DNA of 64,000 nt from Paenibacillus aceris (GTDB taxonomy: Bacteria > Bacillota > Bacilli > Paenibacillales > NBRC-103111): NCBI RefSeq assembly GCF_017874035.1, contig NZ_JAGGKV010000014.1, positions 1 to 64,000 of the forward strand. The letters are read 5' to 3'. This document shows positions 51,713 through 59,547 of this stretch, piece by piece; the first letter of the stretch is position 1; each line of letters begins with the position of its first letter. The translations under genes were made by a program, and so were the position numbers. The notes under the pieces are model-generated. The model was not told the DNA's origin. It saw only the letters and a program-made list of their open reading frames with translations, and made no database searches.

Positions 51713-51808
51713 AAAAAAACCCTCATTCATCAAACGGAAAGTACACACCCACCTTACGGGCGCACTTTTCATTTACTGAATAAAAGGGTTTTCTCCTGGA
51801 CTCATACC
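51713..51808 (-). promoter_or_regulatory. GlpP-type leader with conditional terminator (upstream of the GDPD gene)
   Basis: On the minus strand AAAACCCTTTTATTCA (51777-51792) pairs with TGAATGAGGGTTTT (51716-51729), with a small bulge and a 47-base loop, followed by TTTTTTTG. The left side repeats the AGGAGAAAACCCTT, TTCAGTAAA and GTGCG blocks of the 45.4-kb leader, while the loops differ. It is a glycerol-3-phosphate switch for the phosphodiesterase gene. Confidence 0.75.
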
Positions 51809-51904
51809 CTGAGTATTCTTTTGTATTTATAAGCTAAGCATATCCTTACTTTGTTATCCACGCATCAATTTCTTATGAAAATATTGTAAAAAATCCCCGT
51901 ACCC

Positions 51905-52789
51905 TTATTCTTTGACAGATCCAAGCGTAATCCCATGAATAAAAAAGCGCTGCAGAAACGGATAAATGACAAGAACCGGAATCATGGCAATAAAAATTTT
52001 GGCCGCATTCAATGTCTGATTGGAGAGCTCACTCATCTTCTGAATTTGTTCCGCAGTCATCGTGTTGGCGTCCACAATGACAACCAGCTGCTGAATGTAC
52101 GTTTGTAAGGGATAATGATCCGCATTCGACATGAGCACCAGGCCGTTAAAAAACTCGTTCCAATGATACACGATACTGAACAAGGTTACGGTTGCCAATA
52201 CGGGCACCGCCAGCGGGATGAATATTTTAACAAGCATATACCAAGGACCCGCACCATCTACAAGTGCCGCCTCCTCCAGCTCCTTAGGCAAATTACGGAA
52301 ATAGTTAATCACCAATATGACACTGAATATTGGAACGCTGTTCCCAAGGACAAGCGCCCAAATATTATTAATCAAGCCTAACGATTTAACCGTTTGATAC
52401 CAAGGAATTAAGCCGCCATTAAAAAGCATGGTGAATACCAAAATCCACATCAGCACATTTCGATATGGCAAGTCTTTCGCATTTTTGGATAACGGGTAGC
52501 CCATCAGCACAATAATGACAAAGTTAAGACTAGATCCCAGCACAACACGCTGTATCGAAATCCAAAATGAATTGAAAAATTTACTGTCGCCCATAATTTC
52601 ATGATACGAATTCAAGTTAAATCCTACCGGCCAGAAACTCACTCTGCCCGAGGACGCTGCCGCATTATCGCTTAACGAGACAGCCAATGTGTACCACAAA
52701 GGAAGCACGCATAAAAGAGCGATGCCAACCAACAGCACGATAAGGAAAAGATCAAATGCTCTGGAGCCCATTGTTGTTTCTCTGACCAT
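51905..52789 (-). CDS. Oligosaccharide ABC importer permease, LplC/YtcP type
   Basis: The 294-residue permease has six helices and the LplC hallmarks 'LPLWYTLAVSLSDNAAASSG', 'GFNLNSYHEIMGD', 'NYFRNLPKELEEAALVDGAG' (EAA loop) and the C-terminal 'PVLVIYPFLQRFFIHGITLG'. AAAGGAG precedes the ATG. It forms a unit with the LplB-type permease and the receptor upstream, all behind a YesMN-type two-component system. The cargo is probably a plant-derived oligosaccharide; it cannot be named. Confidence 0.93.
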   Translation of the reverse strand: MVRETTMGSRAFDLFLIVLLVGIALLCVLPLWYTLAVSLSDNAAASSGRVSFWPVGFNLNSYHEIMGDSKFFNSFWISIQRVVLGSSLNFVIIVLMGYPLSKNAKDLPYRNVLMWILVFTMLFNGGLIPWYQTVKSLGLINNIWALVLGNSVPIFSVILVINYFRNLPKELEEAALVDGAGPWYMLVKIFIPLAVPVLATVTLFSIVYHWNEFFNGLVLMSNADHYPLQTYIQQLVVIVDANTMTAEQIQKMSELSNQTLNAAKIFIAMIPVLVIYPFLQRFFIHGITLGSVKE

Positions 52790-52806
52790 AATTCTGCTCC
52801 TTTATA

Positions 52807-53715
52807 TTAAAAAATACGATAATTTGCAAACTTAGCAGCTAAAAAATAGGAAGTGGTAATTAAAACAAAACTAATGACGGATTTTAAAAGCCCCATTGCT
52901 GTTGCCAGCCCGTACTGCAGATTCAATAAACCTGTCCGATATACCCAAGTGTCAATAATATCCCCGCTTGAATACACAAGTGGATTGTAGAGATTGAATA
53001 TTTGGTCAAAGCCGGCATTCAAGACATTCCCTAAGCTTAGTACTGAAAGTAAAATGACCGTTGTCATCATACCGGGAAGCGTGACATGCAGCAAACGCTG
53101 CCAGCGCGTGGCGCCGTCAATGGCGGCCGCTTCATAGAGAGCAGGGTTAATCCCCGTTAAAGCCGCCAAAAAGATAATCGTATTAAAGCCAAATTCCTTC
53201 CAAACATCACTTCCGACAATGATAAAAGGAAACCATTCCGCCTTCCCGAAAAACAAGGTAGGACTTATGCCGAATATAGCCAACAACCCGTTAACAGGCC
53301 CTTTGTAGGACAATATGTCGAGCAAAATACCGGAAAGAATAACCCAAGATAAAAAGTGCGGTAAATACACAATCGTCTGTACCCATTTTTTCAAAACCGC
53401 GATGCGCAGCTCATTCAGCAATAACGCGAAGATCAGCGGAACAATCATGTTCGCGATAATTTTCATGACGGCAATAAATAAGGTATTAAAAAATACCGTT
53501 TTACTATCATTCAATGAAAACATATACTTAAAATTTTCCAAGCCGATCCATTCGGAGTGAAGGATGCCTAGACCTGGATTAAAATCCTGGAAAGCAATCA
53601 CAATGCCGAACATCGGCACGATACTAAACAGCGTCAACCATATAAAACCAGGAAGAAGCATGAGATAGTAATGTTTGGCAAATCCCTTCGTAACCATGCT
53701 ATCAATCACTTCCAT
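52807..53715 (-). CDS. Oligosaccharide ABC importer permease, LplB type
   Basis: The 302-residue permease has six helices: 'YYLMLLPGFIWLTLFSIVPM' as first, then 'GIVIAFQDFNPGLGI', EAA loop 'EAAAIDGATRWQRLLHVTLP' (near residue 200) and 'TWVYRTGLLNLQYGLATAMG' before the last helix, all typical of LplB. ATG at 53715 or the Met six residues later (53697, behind GGAAGTGA) may be the start. Partner of the LplC-type permease 18 bases downstream. Confidence 0.93.
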   Translation of the reverse strand: MEVIDSMVTKGFAKHYYLMLLPGFIWLTLFSIVPMFGIVIAFQDFNPGLGILHSEWIGLENFKYMFSLNDSKTVFFNTLFIAVMKIIANMIVPLIFALLLNELRIAVLKKWVQTIVYLPHFLSWVILSGILLDILSYKGPVNGLLAIFGISPTLFFGKAEWFPFIIVGSDVWKEFGFNTIIFLAALTGINPALYEAAAIDGATRWQRLLHVTLPGMMTTVILLSVLSLGNVLNAGFDQIFNLYNPLVYSSGDIIDTWVYRTGLLNLQYGLATAMGLLKSVISFVLITTSYFLAAKFANYRIF

Positions 53716-53770
53716 TCATTGTTGTTAAGGGAAAGGCGCCAGAGTATTCTGACGCCTGGGTGTGAGCTAA

Positions 53771-55492
53771 CTACTTCAAGTTCGCATCGATTTCAGCCAA
53801 AATTTGATCTCCGCCCTGCTTTTTCCAATCTTCAACGAACTTATCAAATGTATCCAGCGGGGCAGCCCCCATAATAATCTTGAGGAACGTTTCTTTCTCT
53901 AACTTATCAAGGGCAGCCCATCTGCTCTCCATCGTTTTCGTTTGGGCATACGTCACGCTATACGTTTTCTTAAACGGCTGCTGCAGCGGCGATATGCCCA
54001 CAAAGGTTGAATACAACCGTTTCCATGCCCCTAAATCTGCGTTCGGATCCCAGTATTGAATATCATACTTGTCATACGGCTCTAGCTTCACCTTTTTCAC
54101 TTTTTCCGCGTCAGCTTTCAGCAATTTGTAGCCGGGGAGGTCCAAATCCTCCGGTTTCTTCGTGCCGGCCAGCACTTCTTTCATCATCTTGTAGGTGACA
54201 TCCATTTCATCCATTGGAGCAAACACGATACGGAGCGGATAGTTGCCAATGTTCACTTTGACATCGAATTTGGATTCATCGCGCAGCAATAAATTTTCCA
54301 TTTGAATGGCGGCTTCCGGATGCTCGTAACCTTTGCGAACAACGAGATATTGATTCGACGGGTTCCCCATGTGCGGTGTAAATTCACCGTTCACATCCAG
54401 AGGAGCCGTGTAGGCTTGCCAGTTCGCCTTCGGATTATTTTTGATGGCATCCGCTAATGGACCATAACCGCCAGCCCACCATAGGCCGAAGTAAATGCCG
54501 GAAGTTCCATTTTTGATCAACTCCTGAGCATCCTTACGAATGGTCATTTCCTTGTCGATCAAGCCTTTGGAGTAAAGATCACGCAATTTCGAGAGTGCTT
54601 GCTTCGTTTTTGGCTGCAGGGAACCGTACGTTGTTTTTCCGTCAGCGCCTTTTAGCCAAAATCCCGGATAGGAATGGAAGGAAGCGAAGATGGGATCGAA
54701 GCCATAGTTATTGTTATTAGGATTGATAAAATCCGCATTCAACAAGCCGCCTAGTTGCGGTCCCGTAATGCCTATGGTATCCGCTTTGCCGTTCCCGTCC
54801 GGATCTTGTTCAACGAAGGCTTTGGCGACCTTCTCCAGATCATCCATCGTCTTCGGCGGTTGAAGGCCTAATTTATCCAGCCAATCCTTGCGAATCCACA
54901 TCATATGAACCATGTCAGATTCCGTCGTGACGTTCGGAAGGGCATACATTTTCCCATCAACGGTGACAGATTTAAGCGCGAGACCTTGCGTCGTTTCAAT
55001 GATATGCTTGATCGCAGGCGAGGCATATTTGTTATAAACCTCTGTCAGATCCGCGAGCTGACCGCTTTTCACCATTTGTCTGAACTGCGTATCCTTCACG
55101 ACTAACGCATCCGGCAAATCATTGCTGGCGATCGATAAATTAACCTTCTGATCGTAATCCTTCCCGCTAGCCGCTTGCCAAACAATTTTGGTATCGATAT
55201 TCAAATTGTCTTTGATATAGCGGGTATATTGGTTGCTTTCCGGCGAGTCTCCGGCCGGCAAGCTCTTGTCCGCTGCGTCTACATCTTTGCCGATTTTAAT
55301 CGTAATCGGTTTGGCCGATTTGGTGAAAGGACCTGCCTCCGTTTGTGTTGAGGCCGTCTGTGCTGCACCCGTTTGCGCCGGTGCTGTTGAAGCTTTGGGT
55401 GATTCCTTAGCCGTATTGGCCTCTGAACATGCAGATAATACAACTAGCATCCCTGCAAGTAAAAGCAGCATGCTTTTTTTAGGCTTGCTCAT
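53771..55492 (-). CDS. Oligosaccharide-binding lipoprotein, LipO/YtcQ type
   Basis: The 573-residue extracellular receptor has a lipoprotein signal with LSACSEA (Cys near residue 22), a Thr/Ala-rich linker, then the features of large LplA-type receptors: 'DNLNIDTKIVWQAASGKDYD', 'LPDALVVKDTQFRQMVKSGQ', 'MMWIRKDWLDKLGLQPPKTM' and 'EQDPDGNGKADTIGITGPQ', a DxDGNGKxD calcium-like loop. It is the first gene of the receptor-LplB-LplC operon and is preceded by possible YesN sites at 55537-55576. GAAGGGG lies before the ATG. Confidence 0.93.
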   Translation of the reverse strand: MSKPKKSMLLLLAGMLVVLSACSEANTAKESPKASTAPAQTGAAQTASTQTEAGPFTKSAKPITIKIGKDVDAADKSLPAGDSPESNQYTRYIKDNLNIDTKIVWQAASGKDYDQKVNLSIASNDLPDALVVKDTQFRQMVKSGQLADLTEVYNKYASPAIKHIIETTQGLALKSVTVDGKMYALPNVTTESDMVHMMWIRKDWLDKLGLQPPKTMDDLEKVAKAFVEQDPDGNGKADTIGITGPQLGGLLNADFINPNNNNYGFDPIFASFHSYPGFWLKGADGKTTYGSLQPKTKQALSKLRDLYSKGLIDKEMTIRKDAQELIKNGTSGIYFGLWWAGGYGPLADAIKNNPKANWQAYTAPLDVNGEFTPHMGNPSNQYLVVRKGYEHPEAAIQMENLLLRDESKFDVKVNIGNYPLRIVFAPMDEMDVTYKMMKEVLAGTKKPEDLDLPGYKLLKADAEKVKKVKLEPYDKYDIQYWDPNADLGAWKRLYSTFVGISPLQQPFKKTYSVTYAQTKTMESRWAALDKLEKETFLKIIMGAAPLDTFDKFVEDWKKQGGDQILAEIDANLK

Positions 55493-55536
55493 ATAAATCC
55501 CCTTCTTTCGCTTTAAGAATTTGTCTACACCCTAAA

Positions 55537-55576
55537 AGTACCATAAACCGTTACGGTACTAGGATGGAAAACGGTT
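55537..55576. promoter_or_regulatory. Inverted repeats upstream of the LipO-type receptor gene
   Basis: AGTACC/GGTACT (55537-55542 and 55555-55560) and AACCGTT/AACGGTT (55546-55552 and 55570-55576) interleave 45-85 bases before the receptor start. AraC-type response regulators bind such paired sites, and the YesN-like gene is adjacent. Assignment by position and symmetry. Confidence 0.35.
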
Positions 55577-55652
55577 ACACAATTAGTTGGGAAAATGACC
55601 GAGAATTTTCCGGCCTTCGCTTTTTTCTCAGGCATTTTCAGCATTTGACCCC

Positions 55653-56762
55653 CTAGTTTTCGGACATTTTTCTACCTACTGCACCCTTCAATCGATATTC
55701 GCTTGGCAGTACGCCTGTTTGCTCCCGAAAGGTACGGCTGAAATATTTCTCATCCATATAGCCAACATGTTCAGCAATCCACAGAATCGTTTTGTTCGTA
55801 TAAAGCAGATACTCCTTGGCTTTGTCGATTCGATGGTTGCGTAAATACTCGCTAAAATTAATGCCGATAATTTCTTTGAAACATTGGCTGAAATAGCTTC
55901 TGCTCATATTCACCCGCTTCGCAATCATTGCGGCCGTAATCTGCTCCTGGATTTCTCCATTGACGATGTGCACAGCTTTCATGATACTTTCCACAACCTC
56001 TTGCGAGAAGGCAGGTTTGTCCTTAGCCTTACGGATCATATCACGAGTCGCCGTTAGCCATTCCTCTACCCCCTGCCAGCTTTCAAAGGTATCCGGGAGC
56101 CCAATTTTCGCCATATGAACAGGATTGAACAACAGATTCCATTTATCCGTTAACGCATACAACAGTCCAATCAGCTTCGTTTGAGGCAAACGCATTTGCT
56201 TCAACTGAAGGACCTGAGCTCTAAATAGATGATCTTGGCTAATCCATTCGTGCCCCGACCATTGTTCCTTCACTCGGTCTATCTCGTTGCCGGCTCTCTC
56301 TGTCTGGACATTTCCCTGAATATCCTCGTCTTGTGTGAAGGAACCCTCATAGAAAAGATCGGACTGTGGAGCGTGCTTTTGCTCCTCCAGAATTCGCTTA
56401 TGAATTCTTCCCAGCACTTCTTCAAAGCGCTCTTTTTCAAGCTGAACCTTCGCAATATAATCAATAGCCCCAAGTCTCAGCGCCTCTTGGATATACTCAA
56501 AATCCTGATGGAAGGTGAGCACGACCGTATACATGCTTGGATATTGCTTGCGCACAATTTTTAACAATTCAATCCCGGACATGACGGGCATCGCTAAATC
56601 CGTTAGCAGTAAATCTACCGCATTGGCGGCTATAAATTCTAACGCTTTCTCGCCATTGCTCGCTTCCCCGACAACCTCCATATCAAAATCGCGCCAAGGC
56701 ATCGCAGACATTAGTCCTTTACGAACCAATTTATCATCATCGACAATCATCACTTTAATCAT
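55653..56762 (-). CDS. YesN-type response regulator (REC plus AraC HTH)
   Basis: The 369-residue regulator has an N-terminal receiver domain with acidic pair 'IVDDDKLVRKGL', phospho-acceptor Asp in 'LLLTDLAMPVMSGIELL' (about residue 54) and Lys in 'IDYIAKVQLEKERF', a divergent middle segment, and a C-terminal AraC double HTH ('ITAAMIAKRVNMSRSYFSQC', 'WIAEHVGYMDEKYFSRTFRE'). It overlaps the sensor kinase gene by eight bases. It probably activates the adjacent receptor-permease operon when its kinase senses an oligosaccharide. Confidence 0.94.
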   Translation of the reverse strand: MIKVMIVDDDKLVRKGLMSAMPWRDFDMEVVGEASNGEKALEFIAANAVDLLLTDLAMPVMSGIELLKIVRKQYPSMYTVVLTFHQDFEYIQEALRLGAIDYIAKVQLEKERFEEVLGRIHKRILEEQKHAPQSDLFYEGSFTQDEDIQGNVQTERAGNEIDRVKEQWSGHEWISQDHLFRAQVLQLKQMRLPQTKLIGLLYALTDKWNLLFNPVHMAKIGLPDTFESWQGVEEWLTATRDMIRKAKDKPAFSQEVVESIMKAVHIVNGEIQEQITAAMIAKRVNMSRSYFSQCFKEIIGINFSEYLRNHRIDKAKEYLLYTNKTILWIAEHVGYMDEKYFSRTFREQTGVLPSEYRLKGAVGRKMSEN

Positions 56763-58515
56763 GATGGCGGTTCACCTCCGAAATAGGAATCGTTACGAAT
56801 ATGGTTGTCCCTTTGCCAATCACACTCTGAATGCGCAGCTCCGCCTGATCGCCATATTGCGATTCGAGCATTCGCTTGACATAATTTAACCCAATGCCCA
56901 TCCCGACTTTTTTGTTTTCAATTTCCGAATTATGCAAGAGGTGATGAATCGTTTCTTCCGACATGCCTGAACCGTTATCCTGAATAGAGACCAGAATCGC
57001 ATTCGTTAAATTGACATCTACCCGTATATATCCGTCATCGCTTAACCCATGGTAGAGGGAATTTTCCACCAGCGGCTGAAGGATGAAACGAGGGACTGGC
57101 ATGCTCCATACTTCTTCATCCACATGCATCTGCACATCAAACTTAAAATCATAGCGAATTTGTTGAAGAGTTAAATACTGTTTTAAAGCTTCGATTTCTT
57201 CATGTATCGTTGAAGCCGTACCAAGCTTGCCTAAATTATAGTGGAGCAGCTTATTGAGCGACGAAACAAGACGGTCGATTTCATTCTGTCCGTTCATAAC
57301 AGCTAACCAATGCACCGTATCCAACGTATTCATGAGAAAATGGGGATTTATTTGATAGAGCAGTTTTTCGACTTCAAGATCCACTCTCCGCTTCTCTTTG
57401 CGTTCAACCTCGGCGAATAAATTCCAAATTTGTTCTTTCATTTGCCTGAACTGGTTCAAAAGGAAGTCAAACTCCGGTATTTTGGTTCTAACGGTGACGG
57501 CTTGCGTACGATTCTGCGCCATCAATTTGATTTCTCGATTAAATCCGTTCAAAGGGAGATAGACCATTTTCCATAAAAGCCAGGCCATCAGCAGACTCAG
57601 CCCCAGAAAAATGAGCGCAAACAATAAGATTTGAAAGAACCATTGATTCATTTCTTTATTGTAGTCCCTTTTCGGGATGACCGACACGATGCTCCAGCCT
57701 TGATTGCTGGCCTGCCGAAACCAATAATATTCATTCTGCTTGCCATACGTTTTATCATTGGAAAAATTGGGGAATATCGTGTCTTTTACAAACGTATTCG
57801 GCAGCTCGCTAAAAGCGATTCGGCCATTATTATCCAGGAAAATATGATAATTTCCGCCACCGAATTGATCGGTATTCAAAATATTTTGAGTAAGATGAAA
57901 GCCAGTTTCAATGTATACGAAGACATCATCACGCTGCGGTAAATCTACTTTTCTAAGCGCTGATAACACAAAATTATTATCAAAACGATTATTGCTAATA
58001 TGAGGCCCATAATAAGAAATTCCGGAGTATTCAGCCAGCAAGGGCAGCTTTTCCGGGGAAAAATTGTCCTTAACTCCCACATTTTCGAGATCATATGTAT
58101 GATCATTTTGAAAATAATACAAAGTTAGACCAATATTCGGATTCGTAAAAGTAACCAGACTTAATTCATCCTTTAAATTGCTAATCATTTGAGACCGTTC
58201 AAAAGATTGACTTGTTGGGAGCGCTAACATTTGATCCAGCTTTTTCCCTACACTTCCTGCAAAAGCAAGCTGCTGAGAAACATGATTCAAATTGCTGATC
58301 GTACTCTCTAAGGAAAGCTCCACTTGCTTTAAGTTGCTTTGAATACCGTTCTGAATCTTGTTCGTCAGGATTGAGTAGATCGTGTAATAAGAGATTAGAA
58401 CGATGCAGATAAACGGAATCAGCGTACTGCAAAGGAAGATAATAAAAATCCTTTTCTTTAGCGTTAAATAATCATACATAAACGACCTTATATTGTCCCG
58501 CAGCTTTCCAAACAA
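56755..58515 (-). CDS. YesM-type sensor histidine kinase
   Basis: The 586-residue kinase has a TM helix (about 20-43), an extracellular Cache-type sensor domain (45-290), a second TM (about 295-318), HAMP, then the LytS/YesM kinase core: phospho-acceptor His in 'YQINPHFLMNTLDTVHWLA' (near residue 390), 'VPRFILQPLVENSLYHGL' (N-box) and 'IQDNGSGMS' (G1 box) with 'GMGIGLNYVKRML' (G2). It starts at TTG behind GGAGGTGA. The partner is the YesN-type regulator encoded directly downstream. Confidence 0.94.
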   Translation of the reverse strand: MFGKLRDNIRSFMYDYLTLKKRIFIIFLCSTLIPFICIVLISYYTIYSILTNKIQNGIQSNLKQVELSLESTISNLNHVSQQLAFAGSVGKKLDQMLALPTSQSFERSQMISNLKDELSLVTFTNPNIGLTLYYFQNDHTYDLENVGVKDNFSPEKLPLLAEYSGISYYGPHISNNRFDNNFVLSALRKVDLPQRDDVFVYIETGFHLTQNILNTDQFGGGNYHIFLDNNGRIAFSELPNTFVKDTIFPNFSNDKTYGKQNEYYWFRQASNQGWSIVSVIPKRDYNKEMNQWFFQILLFALIFLGLSLLMAWLLWKMVYLPLNGFNREIKLMAQNRTQAVTVRTKIPEFDFLLNQFRQMKEQIWNLFAEVERKEKRRVDLEVEKLLYQINPHFLMNTLDTVHWLAVMNGQNEIDRLVSSLNKLLHYNLGKLGTASTIHEEIEALKQYLTLQQIRYDFKFDVQMHVDEEVWSMPVPRFILQPLVENSLYHGLSDDGYIRVDVNLTNAILVSIQDNGSGMSEETIHHLLHNSEIENKKVGMGIGLNYVKRMLESQYGDQAELRIQSVIGKGTTIFVTIPISEVNRHHD

Positions 58516-58545
58516 ATGACTTCACCTCCGTCCATCTTCTCCTGC

Positions 58546-59424
58546 TTAGCTATGAGTTCTCCGATATTCCGACGGTGTGCAGCCGAAATGCGCTTTAAAC
58601 ACGCCAATAAAATAACTCAGTGTATTAAACCCGACATCCAGCGAAATTTCCGTAATTTTCTTATCGGTGTCCTTCAATAGGAAAGCCGCTCGCTGCGCCC
58701 GTACTTGGTTTAAGTACTCCAGCGGGCTTTTTCCCGTAAAATTTTTAAAATATCGGCAGAAATAAGACTCGCTGAAAGAAACAAGCGAAGCTAGATCCTC
58801 CAAGCGGATGGGCCCGCTATAGTTCAATTGAATATATTCAATAATCAACTTTAGCCGGTCAATGTGCGTAGGGCTGACGGCAGGCGGAAGCTCGCGAAAG
58901 GTAGGTCCTCCCAGCATGATGAGCTTTGAAATCATCAATTGGAGCAGCCCTTTTGTATATAGTTCGTATAAAGGCTTTTCATTTAGGTTTAAATCAAATA
59001 CTTGCAGCAGCAGTTCAAGCAGCTCCTTCTCCACTGCGGTATGGCGCGAGATAAGTGCAGGAATGACATATTTTTGCTGGATCAGGGGTGTTATATATTT
59101 CTCGCGAACAAGATCAAACCGCCCGCCTCCCACAATATCCGGATGAAACACCACGGCAGTGAAGCAGCATTCTTCGTCTGAGGCGATGTAACCGGAATGA
59201 AGCTGGCCGGCATTCACGAATATCGCGTCCCCGGCTTCCAATTCATAATCATCCATCGAAACGCGGAATACCGCCTTTCCTTTCGTGAGCATGAGCAGCT
59301 CCAATTCATCATGCCAATGGAGCTCTAGCAGCTCTTCCCCTGGCTGACAACAGATTTCATACACGCGAATCGGATAAAGCGGATCACCGTGAATGCGGTC
59401 CTCTTTTAAATGAGCTTGCTGCAT
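58546..59424 (-). CDS. AraC-family regulator with cupin domain, next to alpha-xylosidase
   Basis: The 292-residue regulator has an N-terminal cupin sensor ('LELHWHDELELLMLTKGKAV', 'LEAGDAIFVNAGQLHSGYI', residues 34-85) and a C-terminal AraC double HTH ('IRLEDLASLVSFSESYFCRY' and 'KITEISLDVGFNTLSYFIGV', with 'GCTPSEYRRTHS' at the end). It is divergent from the GH31 alpha-xylosidase gene with 123 bases between, so it most likely controls it in response to a xyloside or xylose. AAAAGGAGG precedes the ATG. Confidence 0.93.
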   Translation of the reverse strand: MQQAHLKEDRIHGDPLYPIRVYEICCQPGEELLELHWHDELELLMLTKGKAVFRVSMDDYELEAGDAIFVNAGQLHSGYIASDEECCFTAVVFHPDIVGGGRFDLVREKYITPLIQQKYVIPALISRHTAVEKELLELLLQVFDLNLNEKPLYELYTKGLLQLMISKLIMLGGPTFRELPPAVSPTHIDRLKLIIEYIQLNYSGPIRLEDLASLVSFSESYFCRYFKNFTGKSPLEYLNQVRAQRAAFLLKDTDKKITEISLDVGFNTLSYFIGVFKAHFGCTPSEYRRTHS

Positions 59425-59547
59425 AGCGTTAGTTCCTCCTTTTCAAAATTAGCTGTCGTGTCAAAATACTGATATATTTCAGCAATATAACGAAAGGAAA
59501 CCGTTTTATAAATCAATATACTTATATTAAAATACAACGGAGGGCTG

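Noticed and set aside
46190-51772. GDPD protein starting at the upstream-most start codon 51772
   Set aside because: This start lies inside the GlpP-type terminator hairpin and has no ribosome binding site; the signal peptide fits starts at 51667 or 51658.
59469-59482. CTGATATATTTCAG as AraC operator before the alpha-xylosidase
   Set aside because: Only four-base arms match exactly in an AT-rich region; too weak to list as a site.
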